From positions 1-5,812 of the forward strand of contig DAOVRI010000110.1 in NCBI GenBank assembly GCA_030628245.1: a stretch of DNA of 5,812 bases. The letters are read 5' to 3'. Positions within the stretch are counted from its first letter, which is position 1. Every line of letters begins with the position of its first letter. Below, piece after piece: positions 1 to 5,410 of the stretch. A model generated the notes under the pieces. That model was not told where the DNA came from. It saw only the letters and a program-made list of their open reading frames with translations, and did not search any database. The stretch comes from Dehalococcoidales bacterium (lineage in GTDB: Bacteria > Chloroflexota > Dehalococcoidia > Dehalococcoidales > RBG-16-60-22). Both the position numbers and the translations under genes were made by a program.

Positions 1-52
1 CGCCAGGTTGTGGCCCTGGATATCGAGGGTTCAAATCCCTCCACTCACCCCA
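1..52 (+). tRNA. tRNA-His (anticodon GTG), 3' part, cut by the window edge
   Basis: This is the 3' portion of a histidine tRNA. The anticodon stem is CCAGG (3-7) with CCTGG (15-19), enclosing the loop TTGTGGC with anticodon GTG at 10-12. A five-base variable region (20-24) follows, then a perfect T-stem GAGGG/CCCTC (25-29, 37-41) around TTCAAAT. The acceptor strand CACTCAC is 42-48. Base 49 is C, the discriminator typical of tRNA-His, where C73 pairs with the extra G-1, and an encoded CCA is at 50-52. The D-arm and 5' acceptor strand lie left of the window, so the G-1 and the full cloverleaf cannot be checked. Its T-arm and 3' end are repeated in tandem immediately downstream. Confidence 0.88.
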
Positions 53-223
53 CCACCACCTGATTTGTCCCTTATCCGTAGAGGGTTCAAATCCCTCCAC
101 TCACCCCACCACCACCTGATTTGTCCCTTATCCGTAGAGGGTTCAAATCCCTCCACTCACCCCACCACCACCTGATTTGTCCCTCATCTATAGAGTGTTC
201 AAATCCCTCCACTCACCCCACCA
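25..223 (+). repeat. Tandem 56-bp repeats of the tRNA-His 3' end (about 3.5 copies)
   Basis: Units start at 25, 81, 137 and 193, an exact period of 56 bp. Each has a T-arm (GAGGG, TTCAAAT, CCCTC), the acceptor strand CACTCAC, the C discriminator and CCA, then about 28 bp of linker (CCACCACCTGATTTG followed by CCCTTATCCGTA). The first unit is the genuine tRNA end; the others have no anticodon arm. Units 1 and 2 are identical. Unit 3 differs at three linker bases (185, 189, 190). Unit 4 is partial and carries GAGTG for GAGGG, which breaks a T-stem pair. The last copy overlaps the 3' end of the convergent nitroreductase gene. Possible origins are slippage or unequal recombination, or remnants of repeated integrase attachment at a tRNA 3' end; no integrase is visible. 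E. coli tyrT is a known case in which the 3' end of a tRNA recurs within downstream repeats. Confidence 0.93.
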
Positions 224-956
224 TCTTTTTATCCACCCCCCGCCGGTGGGTGGCTGTAGTCCAAGTCACGGTTCTTCTGGCGAAGTCGTTGACCTCCTCA
301 TCAGTCCTGAATTCTTCCTGGCTACAATAGTCGTGGTGAACCATCTTATCGCTGGGTCTCAGCAACTTGGGTCTTGGCTTAAGGGCGGGGTAGCCCAGCA
401 CCAACATATCATAGGGTTCCAGTTCCCTGGGTATATTCAGGAGGTCCTTCACCATACAATGTATATATGGTTCAGCAATCAAGGATACCCACTGGGCGGC
501 GAGGCCCAGCGTCTGAGCCGCCAGAAGCATATACATAAAAGCATTGGCCAGGCTGGAATTGTAAATCGACTCTCTGAGATTGGGGTAGTGCCTGATAAAC
601 ATCGGTAAGCCAATCTTGGTCCTGGTGTCACCATAGAGTATGATGTAGACCGGGGCAATACGAAAGTCCATATCCTCATCATGCCAGGGAAAGTCTCCCT
701 GTTTCTGCCCGAACTCCCTGGTTTCTTCCATTTCAATGGCCGCCGCCCAATACTTGCCAACCCACTGCGTAATGCTATCTTTTATTTTCTTATCTTTGAC
801 CACAACAAAATCCCACGGCTGCGTGTTGTAGCCGGAGGGAGCCCAGCGCGCCGCTTCAATAATTTTGTCCACATATTCATCAGGGATAGGGTCTGGTTTA
901 AATCTGCGGACGCTCCGTCTTGTTTTGGCTAATTCCAGAAAGCTGTCATAATCCAT
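213..956 (-). CDS. Nitroreductase-family FMN-dependent oxidoreductase
   Basis: A 247-residue cytoplasmic flavoprotein of the nitroreductase superfamily. Such enzymes bind FMN, usually as dimers, and pass electrons from NAD(P)H to nitro groups, quinones, enones or other acceptors; the substrate cannot be read here. Visible hallmarks are the FMN-phosphate region RRSVRRF (13-19), APSGYNTQPW (39-48), the helix LLAAQTLGLAAQW (144-156) and the C-terminal LGYPALKPRPKLLRP (187-201). Length is normal to slightly long for the family. The ATG at 956 has a strong AAGGAGG six bases upstream. A candidate promoter lies at 994-1023. The gene stands alone, facing away from tRNA-Arg. The TGA stop (215-213) and the last residues (MVG) fall inside the fourth tRNA-His 3'-end repeat, so the stop is supplied by repeat sequence. 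No terminator is seen beyond it. Confidence 0.9.
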   Translation of the reverse strand: MDYDSFLELAKTRRSVRRFKPDPIPDEYVDKIIEAARWAPSGYNTQPWDFVVVKDKKIKDSITQWVGKYWAAAIEMEETREFGQKQGDFPWHDEDMDFRIAPVYIILYGDTRTKIGLPMFIRHYPNLRESIYNSSLANAFMYMLLAAQTLGLAAQWVSLIAEPYIHCMVKDLLNIPRELEPYDMLVLGYPALKPRPKLLRPSDKMVHHDYCSQEEFRTDEEVNDFARRTVTWTTATHRRGVDKKMVG

Positions 957-962
957 GGTAAC

Positions 963-969
963 CCTCCTT
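963..969 (-). promoter_or_regulatory. Ribosome binding site of the nitroreductase gene
   Basis: The minus strand reads AAGGAGG, a near-perfect anti-Shine-Dalgarno match, six bases before the ATG at 956. It fixes the start codon. Confidence 0.88.
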
Positions 970-993
970 GTGGATAAATAATTGTTAGATATA

Positions 994-1023
994 AGTATAG
1001 ACGTAACCCTGCCGATAAATCAA
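994..1023 (-). promoter_or_regulatory. Candidate sigma-70 promoter for the nitroreductase gene
   Basis: On the minus strand TTGATT (1023-1018) and TATACT (999-994) are separated by 18 bp, four and five matches to the -35 and -10 consensus. Initiation near 987 would give a leader of about 30 nt. It diverges from the tRNA-Arg promoter, with the two -35 boxes only 17 bp apart, separated by a G-rich purine stretch (1026-1038). Confidence 0.45.
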
Positions 1024-1040
1024 TTGGGGGAGGGGGAGCA

Positions 1041-1069
1041 TGGTCATTCTTGAGATTATGGGGTATAAT
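1041..1069 (+). promoter_or_regulatory. Sigma-70 promoter for tRNA-Arg
   Basis: TGGTCA (1041-1046, four of six matches to TTGACA) and a perfect TATAAT (1064-1069) are spaced by 17 bp. Initiation near 1076 would lie about 8 nt before the mature tRNA 5' end, a very short 5' leader for RNase P to remove. Confidence 0.65.
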
Positions 1070-1083
1070 TTAGCAGAGTCCGG

Positions 1084-1157
1084 GCGCCTGTAGCTCAGCG
1101 GACTAGAGCACCGGTCTTCGGAACCGGGTGTCGTGGGTTCGAATCCCTCCAGGCGCG
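1084..1157 (+). tRNA. tRNA-Arg (anticodon TCG)
   Basis: A complete 74-nt cloverleaf without encoded CCA. The acceptor stem is GCGCCTG (1084-1090) with CAGGCGC (1150-1156). The D-stem is GCTC/GAGC (1093-1096, 1106-1109). The anticodon stem CCGGT/ACCGG encloses CTTCGGA, with TCG at 1118-1120, which reads arginine CGA and other CGN codons. The variable loop is GTGTC (1128-1132). The T-stem GTGGG (1133-1137) with CCCTC (1145-1149) encloses TTCGAAT. The discriminator is G1157 and the next bases are CTT, so CCA must be added by tRNA nucleotidyltransferase, unlike the tRNA-His of this window. One oddity is a T-T opposition in the T-stem (1134 against 1148). The gene has its own promoter and appears monocistronic. 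Confidence 0.96.
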
Positions 1158-1163
1158 CTTAGT

Positions 1164-1197
1164 AAAAAAACGCCCCCCGGAAAACCACCCGGGGGGC
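1164..1197 (-). terminator. Rho-independent terminator of the PEP carboxykinase gene
   Basis: A perfect 9-bp GC stem, GCCCCCCGG (1172-1180) with CCGGGGGGC (1189-1197), has an 8-nt loop. Read on the minus strand the stem is followed after one base by seven T (complement of 1164-1170), the canonical intrinsic terminator. It begins about 30 nt past the TAG of the minus-strand gene. On the plus strand it follows tRNA-Arg by 14 nt and is trailed by only a weakly T-rich ATTCTTAATTTTA, so it may also end the tRNA transcript less efficiently. Confidence 0.92.
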
Positions 1198-1227
1198 ATT
1201 CTTAATTTTACCTGTTAAACCACTACC

Positions 1228-2829
1228 CTAAATCTTCTCGAAGACCTTGCGCACTTTGGGGTTCAGGCCGCCGCCAATCTTCTCCACCGCCTCGGAGCGG
1301 AGCTCGTGGAACTTCCGCTGCTTCTCCTCAAACTCGCTGCGCGTATAGAGTCGCTCCGGGTGCACCATGATATCATCCACTGCCCGGATGGACGCCGGCA
1401 CTTTGAATCCGGTGGGAGAGTCGACCCAGTCCTCAAGGCCGCCGCGCAACAGAGAGTCCAGTATGCTCATGGTATGGCCCACGTTGATGTCCTTGAAGTG
1501 GTAGCCTTCCCCTACGGAACCCGTGTTCATCAGGTAGTAGTTAACGTGGGGCAGATTCGACAGGATATCGTAGAACCGGTTGGCATGGGCAGCACGGTCG
1601 CCGGCGAGAAACGGGTCATAGAAAAATTCCGTCCTGATTTTGCCCGCCTGCGTGGGGTCGCCCGCCGAGGACTCCATAGCCTGCCCCAGCACCATCAGCG
1701 CGGTCGCCTGCTCCAGGTCCAACTTGGATACCGCCGGAATAGCAGACCCCCTGGTGATGATAATAACATTGTCGATTTTTTCGACATCAATATGGGAGCT
1801 GGCGTGCATGAAGTCCTTCCTCCTAATGACCGCCCGTCCGTTGGACGTCCTCTCGAAGTTCTCAAAGTCGAAATCGCCTTCCTCGGTGACGTAGACATTC
1901 TCGAGGGCTGTCTCGGCCCTCAGCAGGCCGTAGAATATCTCGACCTGCTCTCCCGGGTTTACCCCCTCTGTCTTGACAAAGACGCCGCCCTGCTCGAAAC
2001 CATAAAACGAGCCGTCCGGCATGAGGGTGCCGCCGTCGTCCTGTATCAGCCACGACCTCTCCATGCCCTTCCGGGCGAGAATCTGGCAGGTCGTGGTGGT
2101 CTTGCCGTTGGCGCTCAGGGCGATGAGCAGCGTCCGTACCGGCCGGTAAGCTCCGTGGGTCGTCTGGAGAAAGTCCTCACGGCAACCGGCATGCAGGAAA
2201 AGGCCACCCCTTTTCGTCTTGGCCACCCAGTCCTCACAGGCGAAAACGCCCTTTTTATATTCGCCGATGTAATTGCTGTTCCTGGTAATCTTGACAGCGC
2301 GCCCGCCATCCAGAAAAGCCAGCCTTATGGTGATGTCTTTCTCGGGTAGCGGTTTCGACATATTGGTCTCCCAGGCTTCATCGCCGAAAAAGACAAGTTG
2401 GTAGTCCGGCTTCTCAACAGGTTTATTCACCGGTACGAACAGGTTTTTGCCGCCGTAAGCGACATGGGCAAACTTCTCCGGGATGATTAACCTGACCACC
2501 GTACTGCTATTCAGGTTGCCCACAATCCGGTCGACGGATATCAGGTTCTCCTTGGCCAGAGATTTCTCGCACTGGTCCAGGAGCTTCATCTCATCCTCGC
2601 CGAAGGCGTCATCGACGCTGTTCTTGGTAAATGCCTGCGCCCGCGAGGTGGGCTCGCTCTCGGCAACGAAGTTATTGTAAATCGTCTTGACGACGCCCTT
2701 CTGCTTGGCCACCAGCGCCCTCAATACCTCGTCGGAGGGATTGTCCAGCAATCTGTTTTCGGCTTTGGCTTTTTCCCTGACCCTATCAGCAGTCCGGGCA
2801 AACTCTTCCAGATTGATTTCCGAGCTCAT
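1228..2829 (-). CDS. pckA: Divergent ATP-type phosphoenolpyruvate carboxykinase
   Basis: A 533-residue member of the ATP-dependent PEP carboxykinase family, which interconverts oxaloacetate plus ATP with PEP, CO2 and ADP in gluconeogenesis or, in reverse, anaplerotic CO2 fixation. In order: N-terminal domain with FAHVAYGGKNLFVP (120-133); YIGEYKKGVF (187-196), matching the YAGEMKKGIF metal-lysine motif; FLHAGC (211-216), whose His213 fits the metal-binding histidine; P-loop SANGKTTTT (239-247); kinase-2-like LIQDDGG (261-267); NGR (330-332), fitting the catalytic arginine; and NVIIITR with PAVSKL (354-370). Oddities: the P-loop is not the usual GLSGTGKTT, there is a six-residue insertion before IQDD, no clear RSPKDK oxaloacetate motif, and no SGYTAK-AGTE motif near the C-terminus. 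Length is normal. I chose the ATG at 2829 because GGGAGG lies six bases upstream; an in-frame ATG at 2847 would include that site in coding sequence. Family is fairly sure; exact activity less so. Confidence 0.82.
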   Translation of the reverse strand: MSSEINLEEFARTADRVREKAKAENRLLDNPSDEVLRALVAKQKGVVKTIYNNFVAESEPTSRAQAFTKNSVDDAFGEDEMKLLDQCEKSLAKENLISVDRIVGNLNSSTVVRLIIPEKFAHVAYGGKNLFVPVNKPVEKPDYQLVFFGDEAWETNMSKPLPEKDITIRLAFLDGGRAVKITRNSNYIGEYKKGVFACEDWVAKTKRGGLFLHAGCREDFLQTTHGAYRPVRTLLIALSANGKTTTTCQILARKGMERSWLIQDDGGTLMPDGSFYGFEQGGVFVKTEGVNPGEQVEIFYGLLRAETALENVYVTEEGDFDFENFERTSNGRAVIRRKDFMHASSHIDVEKIDNVIIITRGSAIPAVSKLDLEQATALMVLGQAMESSAGDPTQAGKIRTEFFYDPFLAGDRAAHANRFYDILSNLPHVNYYLMNTGSVGEGYHFKDINVGHTMSILDSLLRGGLEDWVDSPTGFKVPASIRAVDDIMVHPERLYTRSEFEEKQRKFHELRSEAVEKIGGGLNPKVRKVFEKI

Positions 2830-2835
2830 ATTAAA

Positions 2836-2841
2836 CCTCCC
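2836..2841 (-). promoter_or_regulatory. Ribosome binding site deciding the pckA start
   Basis: The minus strand reads GGGAGG, then six bases, then the ATG at 2829. This favours the 533-residue product over the one from the upstream in-frame ATG at 2847, which shows no comparable site at proper spacing. Confidence 0.8.
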
Positions 2842-2930
2842 TGACACTTAATCAAGCCCGCCGGCTACCTGCATACTTCCTCTATATTCCAAAAAAGGCG
2901 AGAGAAAACGGGCGCGGCGTAAGCCCTTGA

Positions 2931-2940
2931 GAGATATCTC
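2931..2940. promoter_or_regulatory. Perfect palindrome in the pckA leader
   Basis: GAGATATCTC is a perfect 10-bp palindrome about 35 nt downstream of the predicted pckA start site, within the untranslated leader. It could be an operator half-way between the divergent transcription units or simply chance; no second copy was seen in the window. Confidence 0.25.
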
Positions 2941-2978
2941 CTGATAATCCGGAGGTCAAATTAATAATTGATACCCAG

Positions 2979-2987
2979 ATTATAACA
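2979..2987 (-). promoter_or_regulatory. Extended -10 promoter for pckA
   Basis: The minus strand reads TGTTATAAT, a perfect -10 hexamer (2984-2979) with the extended TGN element. No good -35 box sits 16-18 bp upstream, as is common for extended -10 promoters. Initiation near 2972 gives a leader of about 140 nt before the ATG, long enough for regulation, although I see no known riboswitch in it. Confidence 0.5.
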
Positions 2988-3039
2988 CATTTCCCCATAA
3001 AAAACACTGCCCGTCCACCATATTTTTCACCTACCGGAC

Positions 3040-3068
3040 TTCCCATAACAAACTGCCTTATGTATAAT
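3040..3068 (+). promoter_or_regulatory. Sigma-70 promoter for the GNAT/DUF5808-like operon
   Basis: TTCCCA (3040-3045, four of six matches) and a perfect TATAAT (3063-3068) are spaced by 17 bp. Initiation near 3075 gives a short leader of about 20 nt. It diverges from the pckA promoter. The remaining bases of the 2830-3096 gap show no further gene. Confidence 0.6.
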
Positions 3069-3096
3069 AAATAGTGACAAGGAACGGTACCGGACT

Positions 3097-3582
3097 ATGA
3101 TTCGCATATGCCAGGCAAAAGACGCCGGGAGAATATACAGTATCATTAACGAGGCCGCCAAAGCCTATGACGGTGTTATCGCGGCCGATTGCTATCACCA
3201 GCCCTACATGCCAGAGGAGGAACTGAAACGGGAGATGAAAAGAGTTATCTTCTACGGATGGGAAGTCGATGGGGAACTGCTCGGCATTATGGGCATCGAA
3301 CCGATTAAAGACGTTACCCTTATCCGCCATGCCTATGTGTTGCCTCAATACCAGAACCAGGGAATAGGTAACAAGCTGCTTGACCACCTTAAGAGTCAGA
3401 CAACCACCCCGAGTTTGATGGTGGGGACATGGGCGGCGGCACACTGGGCGATTGCTTTTTACCGGAAACACGGGTTTAATCTTCTACCGGAAAAAGATAA
3501 ACTGTTAGCAGACTACTGGGATATTCCACCGCGCCAGATTGAAACCTCAGTAGTCATGGGAATAGAAATCAACAATAATTAA
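3097..3582 (+). CDS. GNAT-family N-acetyltransferase
   Basis: A 161-residue cytoplasmic acetyltransferase of the GNAT fold, transferring an acetyl group from acetyl-CoA to an amine on an unknown small molecule or protein. The acetyl-CoA pyrophosphate loop is clear: AYVLPQYQNQGIGNKLLDHL (79-98), with the Q-x-x-G-x-G core QNQGIG at 86-91. The C-terminal motif WAIAFYRKHGF (117-127) is the usual motif B helix and turn. The start MIRICQAKDAGRI is typical of single-domain GNATs, and length is normal. The ATG is preceded by AAGGA (3079-3083) at a long 13-nt spacing, so translation may be modest. The next gene begins 12 nt after the TAA, so the two are probably co-transcribed from the promoter at 3040-3068. 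Confidence 0.9.
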   Translation: MIRICQAKDAGRIYSIINEAAKAYDGVIAADCYHQPYMPEEELKREMKRVIFYGWEVDGELLGIMGIEPIKDVTLIRHAYVLPQYQNQGIGNKLLDHLKSQTTTPSLMVGTWAAAHWAIAFYRKHGFNLLPEKDKLLADYWDIPPRQIETSVVMGIEINNN

Positions 3583-3583
3583 A

Positions 3584-3589
3584 AAGGAG
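3584..3589 (+). promoter_or_regulatory. Ribosome binding site of the DUF5808-like gene
   Basis: AAGGAG ends five bases before the ATG at 3595 and starts two bases after the upstream stop codon. It supports independent and efficient translation of the second operon gene. Confidence 0.85.
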
Positions 3590-3594
3590 CTGTT

Positions 3595-3951
3595 ATGGGT
3601 AAGGAATGGATTGGCAGGTTGATTCAGGCGGCAGCCATTACCATCACTATTGCCGCGGTGTGCCAGGAACTGGAAAAGCCTGAAGAAGAAAGGCACTGGC
3701 ACGGGAAGCTGGGGTTCATACCCTACGACTTCCGGCTGCCCACCATCGAGCGATTAAGGGAATCCTACTGGAACAGGGACATCGGCCAGATATTCACCAC
3801 GGAGGCGTGGGGCATCGGCTGGGCGATTAACTTCCGCGCGCTGCTGGAAAAGATGAGAATCATCGGCGAGTCTTACCTTTCCGAGAACGATTTCCTGATG
3901 CCGACCAGGTCGCTTAAAGAGATACTGGAAAACCGCCCGGTGATGGAGTAA
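3595..3951 (+). CDS. Small DUF5808-like protein of unknown function
   Basis: A 118-residue protein. Its centre resembles DUF5808-type domains of bacteria: IPYDFRLPT (42-50), then YWNRDIGQIFTTEAWGIGWAINF (58-80, cited as range), fitting the family pattern of W-N-P-D-D-P-R-(I/L)-F and G-(V/I)-G-W-x-x-N-(F/L) recalled from memory, not searched. Here the usual D-D-P-R is replaced by R-D-I-G-Q. The N-terminal stretch 8-23 is rich in A, I and T and moderately hydrophobic; it may be a buried helix rather than a true membrane segment. No catalytic motif is evident. It follows the GNAT gene by 12 nt, with its own AAGGAG, and converges on mtaB with a 17-bp gap. The co-transcription suggests, but does not show, a link to the acetyltransferase. 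Confidence 0.75.
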   Translation: MGKEWIGRLIQAAAITITIAAVCQELEKPEEERHWHGKLGFIPYDFRLPTIERLRESYWNRDIGQIFTTEAWGIGWAINFRALLEKMRIIGESYLSENDFLMPTRSLKEILENRPVME

Positions 3952-3968
3952 GGGCCGGACAATAGAAA

Positions 3969-5237
3969 TTAAACCTCCCCCCACACCCCATCCCGGTGAA
4001 GCTTTACCAGTTTCACCGGTAAAAGCTGATTGGTCAGGTTTTCGTGGCTCCTGGCATATACCTTGATATAATTGCCCGTCAGGCCGGACCAGACGCCGCC
4101 GGATTTCTGCTCCCACAGGACATCCATAGTTTTACCCAGGAATTGCTGCTGAAAGCTCTGCGCGCTCTCTCTAGCCAGGGCAAGCATCTGCCGGCTGCGC
4201 TGCTTCTTCTCTTTTTCAGATACCTGCTGCGGCATAGTTGCTGCCCCGGTGCCGGGGCGTGGCGAGAACGGGAAGACATGAATACGGGCGAATTCCAACT
4301 GACGGCAGAAGTCGTAAGTTTCCTGGAACTCAGACTCGGTCTCGCCGGGAAAGCCAACGATGACGTCGGTGGTAATAGCCACGTCCGGCACCGAGTCCCG
4401 AATAAGAGAGACCACCCGCCGGTAGTCGGCAGAAATGTAACGCCGCTTCATCCGCTTGAGCACGGTATCACTGCCGCTCTGGAGAGAGAGGTGGAAATGC
4501 GGGCATAACCTGGAGTCGCGCCACGACTCAATAAGCTCCGGTGAAATTTCCGGCGGCTGGAGGGAGGACAATCTCAAGCGGGCAACCGCCGTCTCGGACA
4601 GGATACGTTCCAGAAGTCCCCTAAGATTGGTATCGTTACAGTTATAGGTGCCGATTTCGGTGCCGGTCAATACCACCTCCTGACAGCCGGTCGCCACCAG
4701 CCCGCCGACCAGGGCGGTCACCTTATCCGCCGACACGTTCTCCTCTCGACTGCGCACAAATGGTACGATACAGTAGGCGCAGAAGTTACGGCAGCCGTCC
4801 TGCACCTTGATAAAGGCACGGGTGCGGCGGCTACTTTCATGGGAGGCTGAGGAGACCACGCTCGATGGCCAGCTCCGGTTGTCGGCATCCTCCAGCAATT
4901 TTAGAAGATGCCACTTCTGGTCGTTACCCAGAACAAGGTCGACCCCTTCAATCCGGGCGAGTTCATGGGGCGACCGCTCGGCATAGCAGCCGATAGCCAC
5001 CAGCCGTGCCGCCGGGTTCCTGCGCCGGGCCAGGCGCAGCATGTGGCGTGATTTGCGGTCGGCAACATGCGTCACCGTGCAGGTATTCAGGATATAGATA
5101 TCGGCCTTATCCGCGGGGGCCACCAGTCTGTATCCGGCCTCGGTAAGCTGCCGTGCCAGCGACTGTATCTCCGCCTGGTTCAGCTTGCAGCCCAAGCTGT
5201 CCAGGGCCACCGTGGGTCTTTCCGTTCTTTTAACCAT
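3969..5237 (-). CDS. mtaB: tRNA (N6-threonylcarbamoyladenosine37) methylthiotransferase MtaB
   Basis: A 422-residue radical-SAM methylthiotransferase that converts t6A37 to ms2t6A37 in tRNAs reading ANN codons, using two [4Fe-4S] clusters and SAM. The N-terminal MTTase domain has the three cluster cysteines C17 (DSLGCKLNQ), C53 (NTCTVT) and C84 (AIGCYAE). The radical-SAM domain has the C-x3-C-x2-C motif at C149, C153 and C156 (CRNFCAYC), then LTGTEIGTY (190-198), HFHLSLQSGSD (247-257) and GFPGET (295-300). FPFSPRPGTGA (322-332) is characteristic of MtaB rather than MiaB or RimO. A TRAM domain, likely tRNA-binding, fills about 367-422. Length is normal. The ATG at 5237 has only a weak ribosome site; the promoter at 5274-5303 gives a short leader. 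The 3' end contains interleaved inverted repeats. It runs convergent to the GNAT operon and divergent from fabF. Confidence 0.92.
   Translation of the reverse strand: MVKRTERPTVALDSLGCKLNQAEIQSLARQLTEAGYRLVAPADKADIYILNTCTVTHVADRKSRHMLRLARRRNPAARLVAIGCYAERSPHELARIEGVDLVLGNDQKWHLLKLLEDADNRSWPSSVVSSASHESSRRTRAFIKVQDGCRNFCAYCIVPFVRSREENVSADKVTALVGGLVATGCQEVVLTGTEIGTYNCNDTNLRGLLERILSETAVARLRLSSLQPPEISPELIESWRDSRLCPHFHLSLQSGSDTVLKRMKRRYISADYRRVVSLIRDSVPDVAITTDVIVGFPGETESEFQETYDFCRQLEFARIHVFPFSPRPGTGAATMPQQVSEKEKKQRSRQMLALARESAQSFQQQFLGKTMDVLWEQKSGGVWSGLTGNYIKVYARSHENLTNQLLPVKLVKLHRDGVWGEV
3993..4027. repeat. Interleaved inverted repeats in the 3' end of mtaB
   Basis: CCGGTGAA (3993-4000) and TTCACCGG (4012-4019) form a perfect 8-bp stem. 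Overlapping it, AGCTTTACC (4000-4008) and GGTAAAAGCT (4018-4027) pair over 9 bp with one bulged A. The two stems cannot both form fully. Neither is followed by a T-tract on either strand, so this is not a standard terminator, though it sits where the two convergent transcripts end. It lies in codons for the C-terminal TRAM domain. Confidence 0.5.
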
Positions 5238-5273
5238 CTACTTTGTTTTCTGTATTAAATGATAATGTAAGAT

Positions 5274-5303
5274 ATTATACTGTTCCCACTCCCATGGGGT
5301 CAA
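5274..5303 (-). promoter_or_regulatory. Sigma-70 promoter for mtaB
   Basis: On the minus strand TTGACC (5303-5298, five of six) and a perfect TATAAT (5279-5274) are spaced by 18 bp. Initiation near 5267 leaves a leader of about 30 nt to the ATG at 5237, which supports that start codon despite its weak ribosome site. Confidence 0.72.
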
Positions 5304-5318
5304 AAAAAACGTGCGGAC

Positions 5319-5347
5319 TTGAAAATAACCTCAAAATATGTAAGAAT
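5319..5347 (+). promoter_or_regulatory. Candidate promoter for fabF
   Basis: TTGAAA (5319-5324, five of six) and AAGAAT (5342-5347, four of six) are spaced by 17 bp. Initiation near 5354 would give a leader of about 57 nt. It is back to back with the mtaB promoter, the -35 boxes being 15 bp apart. The -10 element is weak, so this is tentative. Confidence 0.35.
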
Positions 5348-5395
5348 AACTTAAATTCCGCCATAGAATTCCATCCCCATTTAATGTAAAAACAC

Positions 5396-5402
5396 GAGGA
5401 GG
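5396..5402 (+). promoter_or_regulatory. Strong ribosome binding site of fabF, pointing to an ATT start
   Basis: GAGGAGG is followed by eight bases and then ATT at 5411, in frame with FabF. The spacing is ideal. In the same frame a TAA stop lies at 5387-5389 and no ATG, GTG or TTG occurs between it and 5476, so this site can only serve a non-canonical start. Confidence 0.85.
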
Positions 5403-5410
5403 TTACTACA

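Noticed and set aside
25..223. Regular repeats resembling a CRISPR array
   Set aside because: The would-be spacers are nearly identical between units, and the repeat is the tRNA-His T-arm and acceptor end. No cas gene is present.
233..253. GC hairpin CCACCC/GGGTGG as a terminator for tRNA-His or nitroreductase
   Set aside because: It lies inside the nitroreductase coding region and has no T-tract after it on either strand. The T-run at 226-230 precedes it on the plus strand.
121..608. Plus-strand open frames over the repeats and nitroreductase gene
   Set aside because: They are low-complexity or antisense to a well-supported nitroreductase, lack ribosome sites and show no family motif.
1026..1038. 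G-quadruplex between the divergent promoters
   Set aside because: Only two runs of five G are present (GGGGGAGGGGG), not the four runs of a standard quadruplex.
1306..2349. Long plus-strand frame of 347 codons opposite pckA
   Set aside because: It is antisense to a recognisable PEP carboxykinase; its protein is rich in Arg, His, Gly and Val, as expected of a shadow frame, and has no known motif.
2908..2926. GGGC/GCCC hairpin with nearby T-rich sequence as an attenuator in the pckA leader
   Set aside because: The stem is only 4 bp and the T-rich stretches are interrupted, so it is too weak to call.
4044..4508. Plus-strand 154-codon frame within mtaB
   Set aside because: It is antisense to a complete MtaB with all six cluster cysteines and has no motif of its own.
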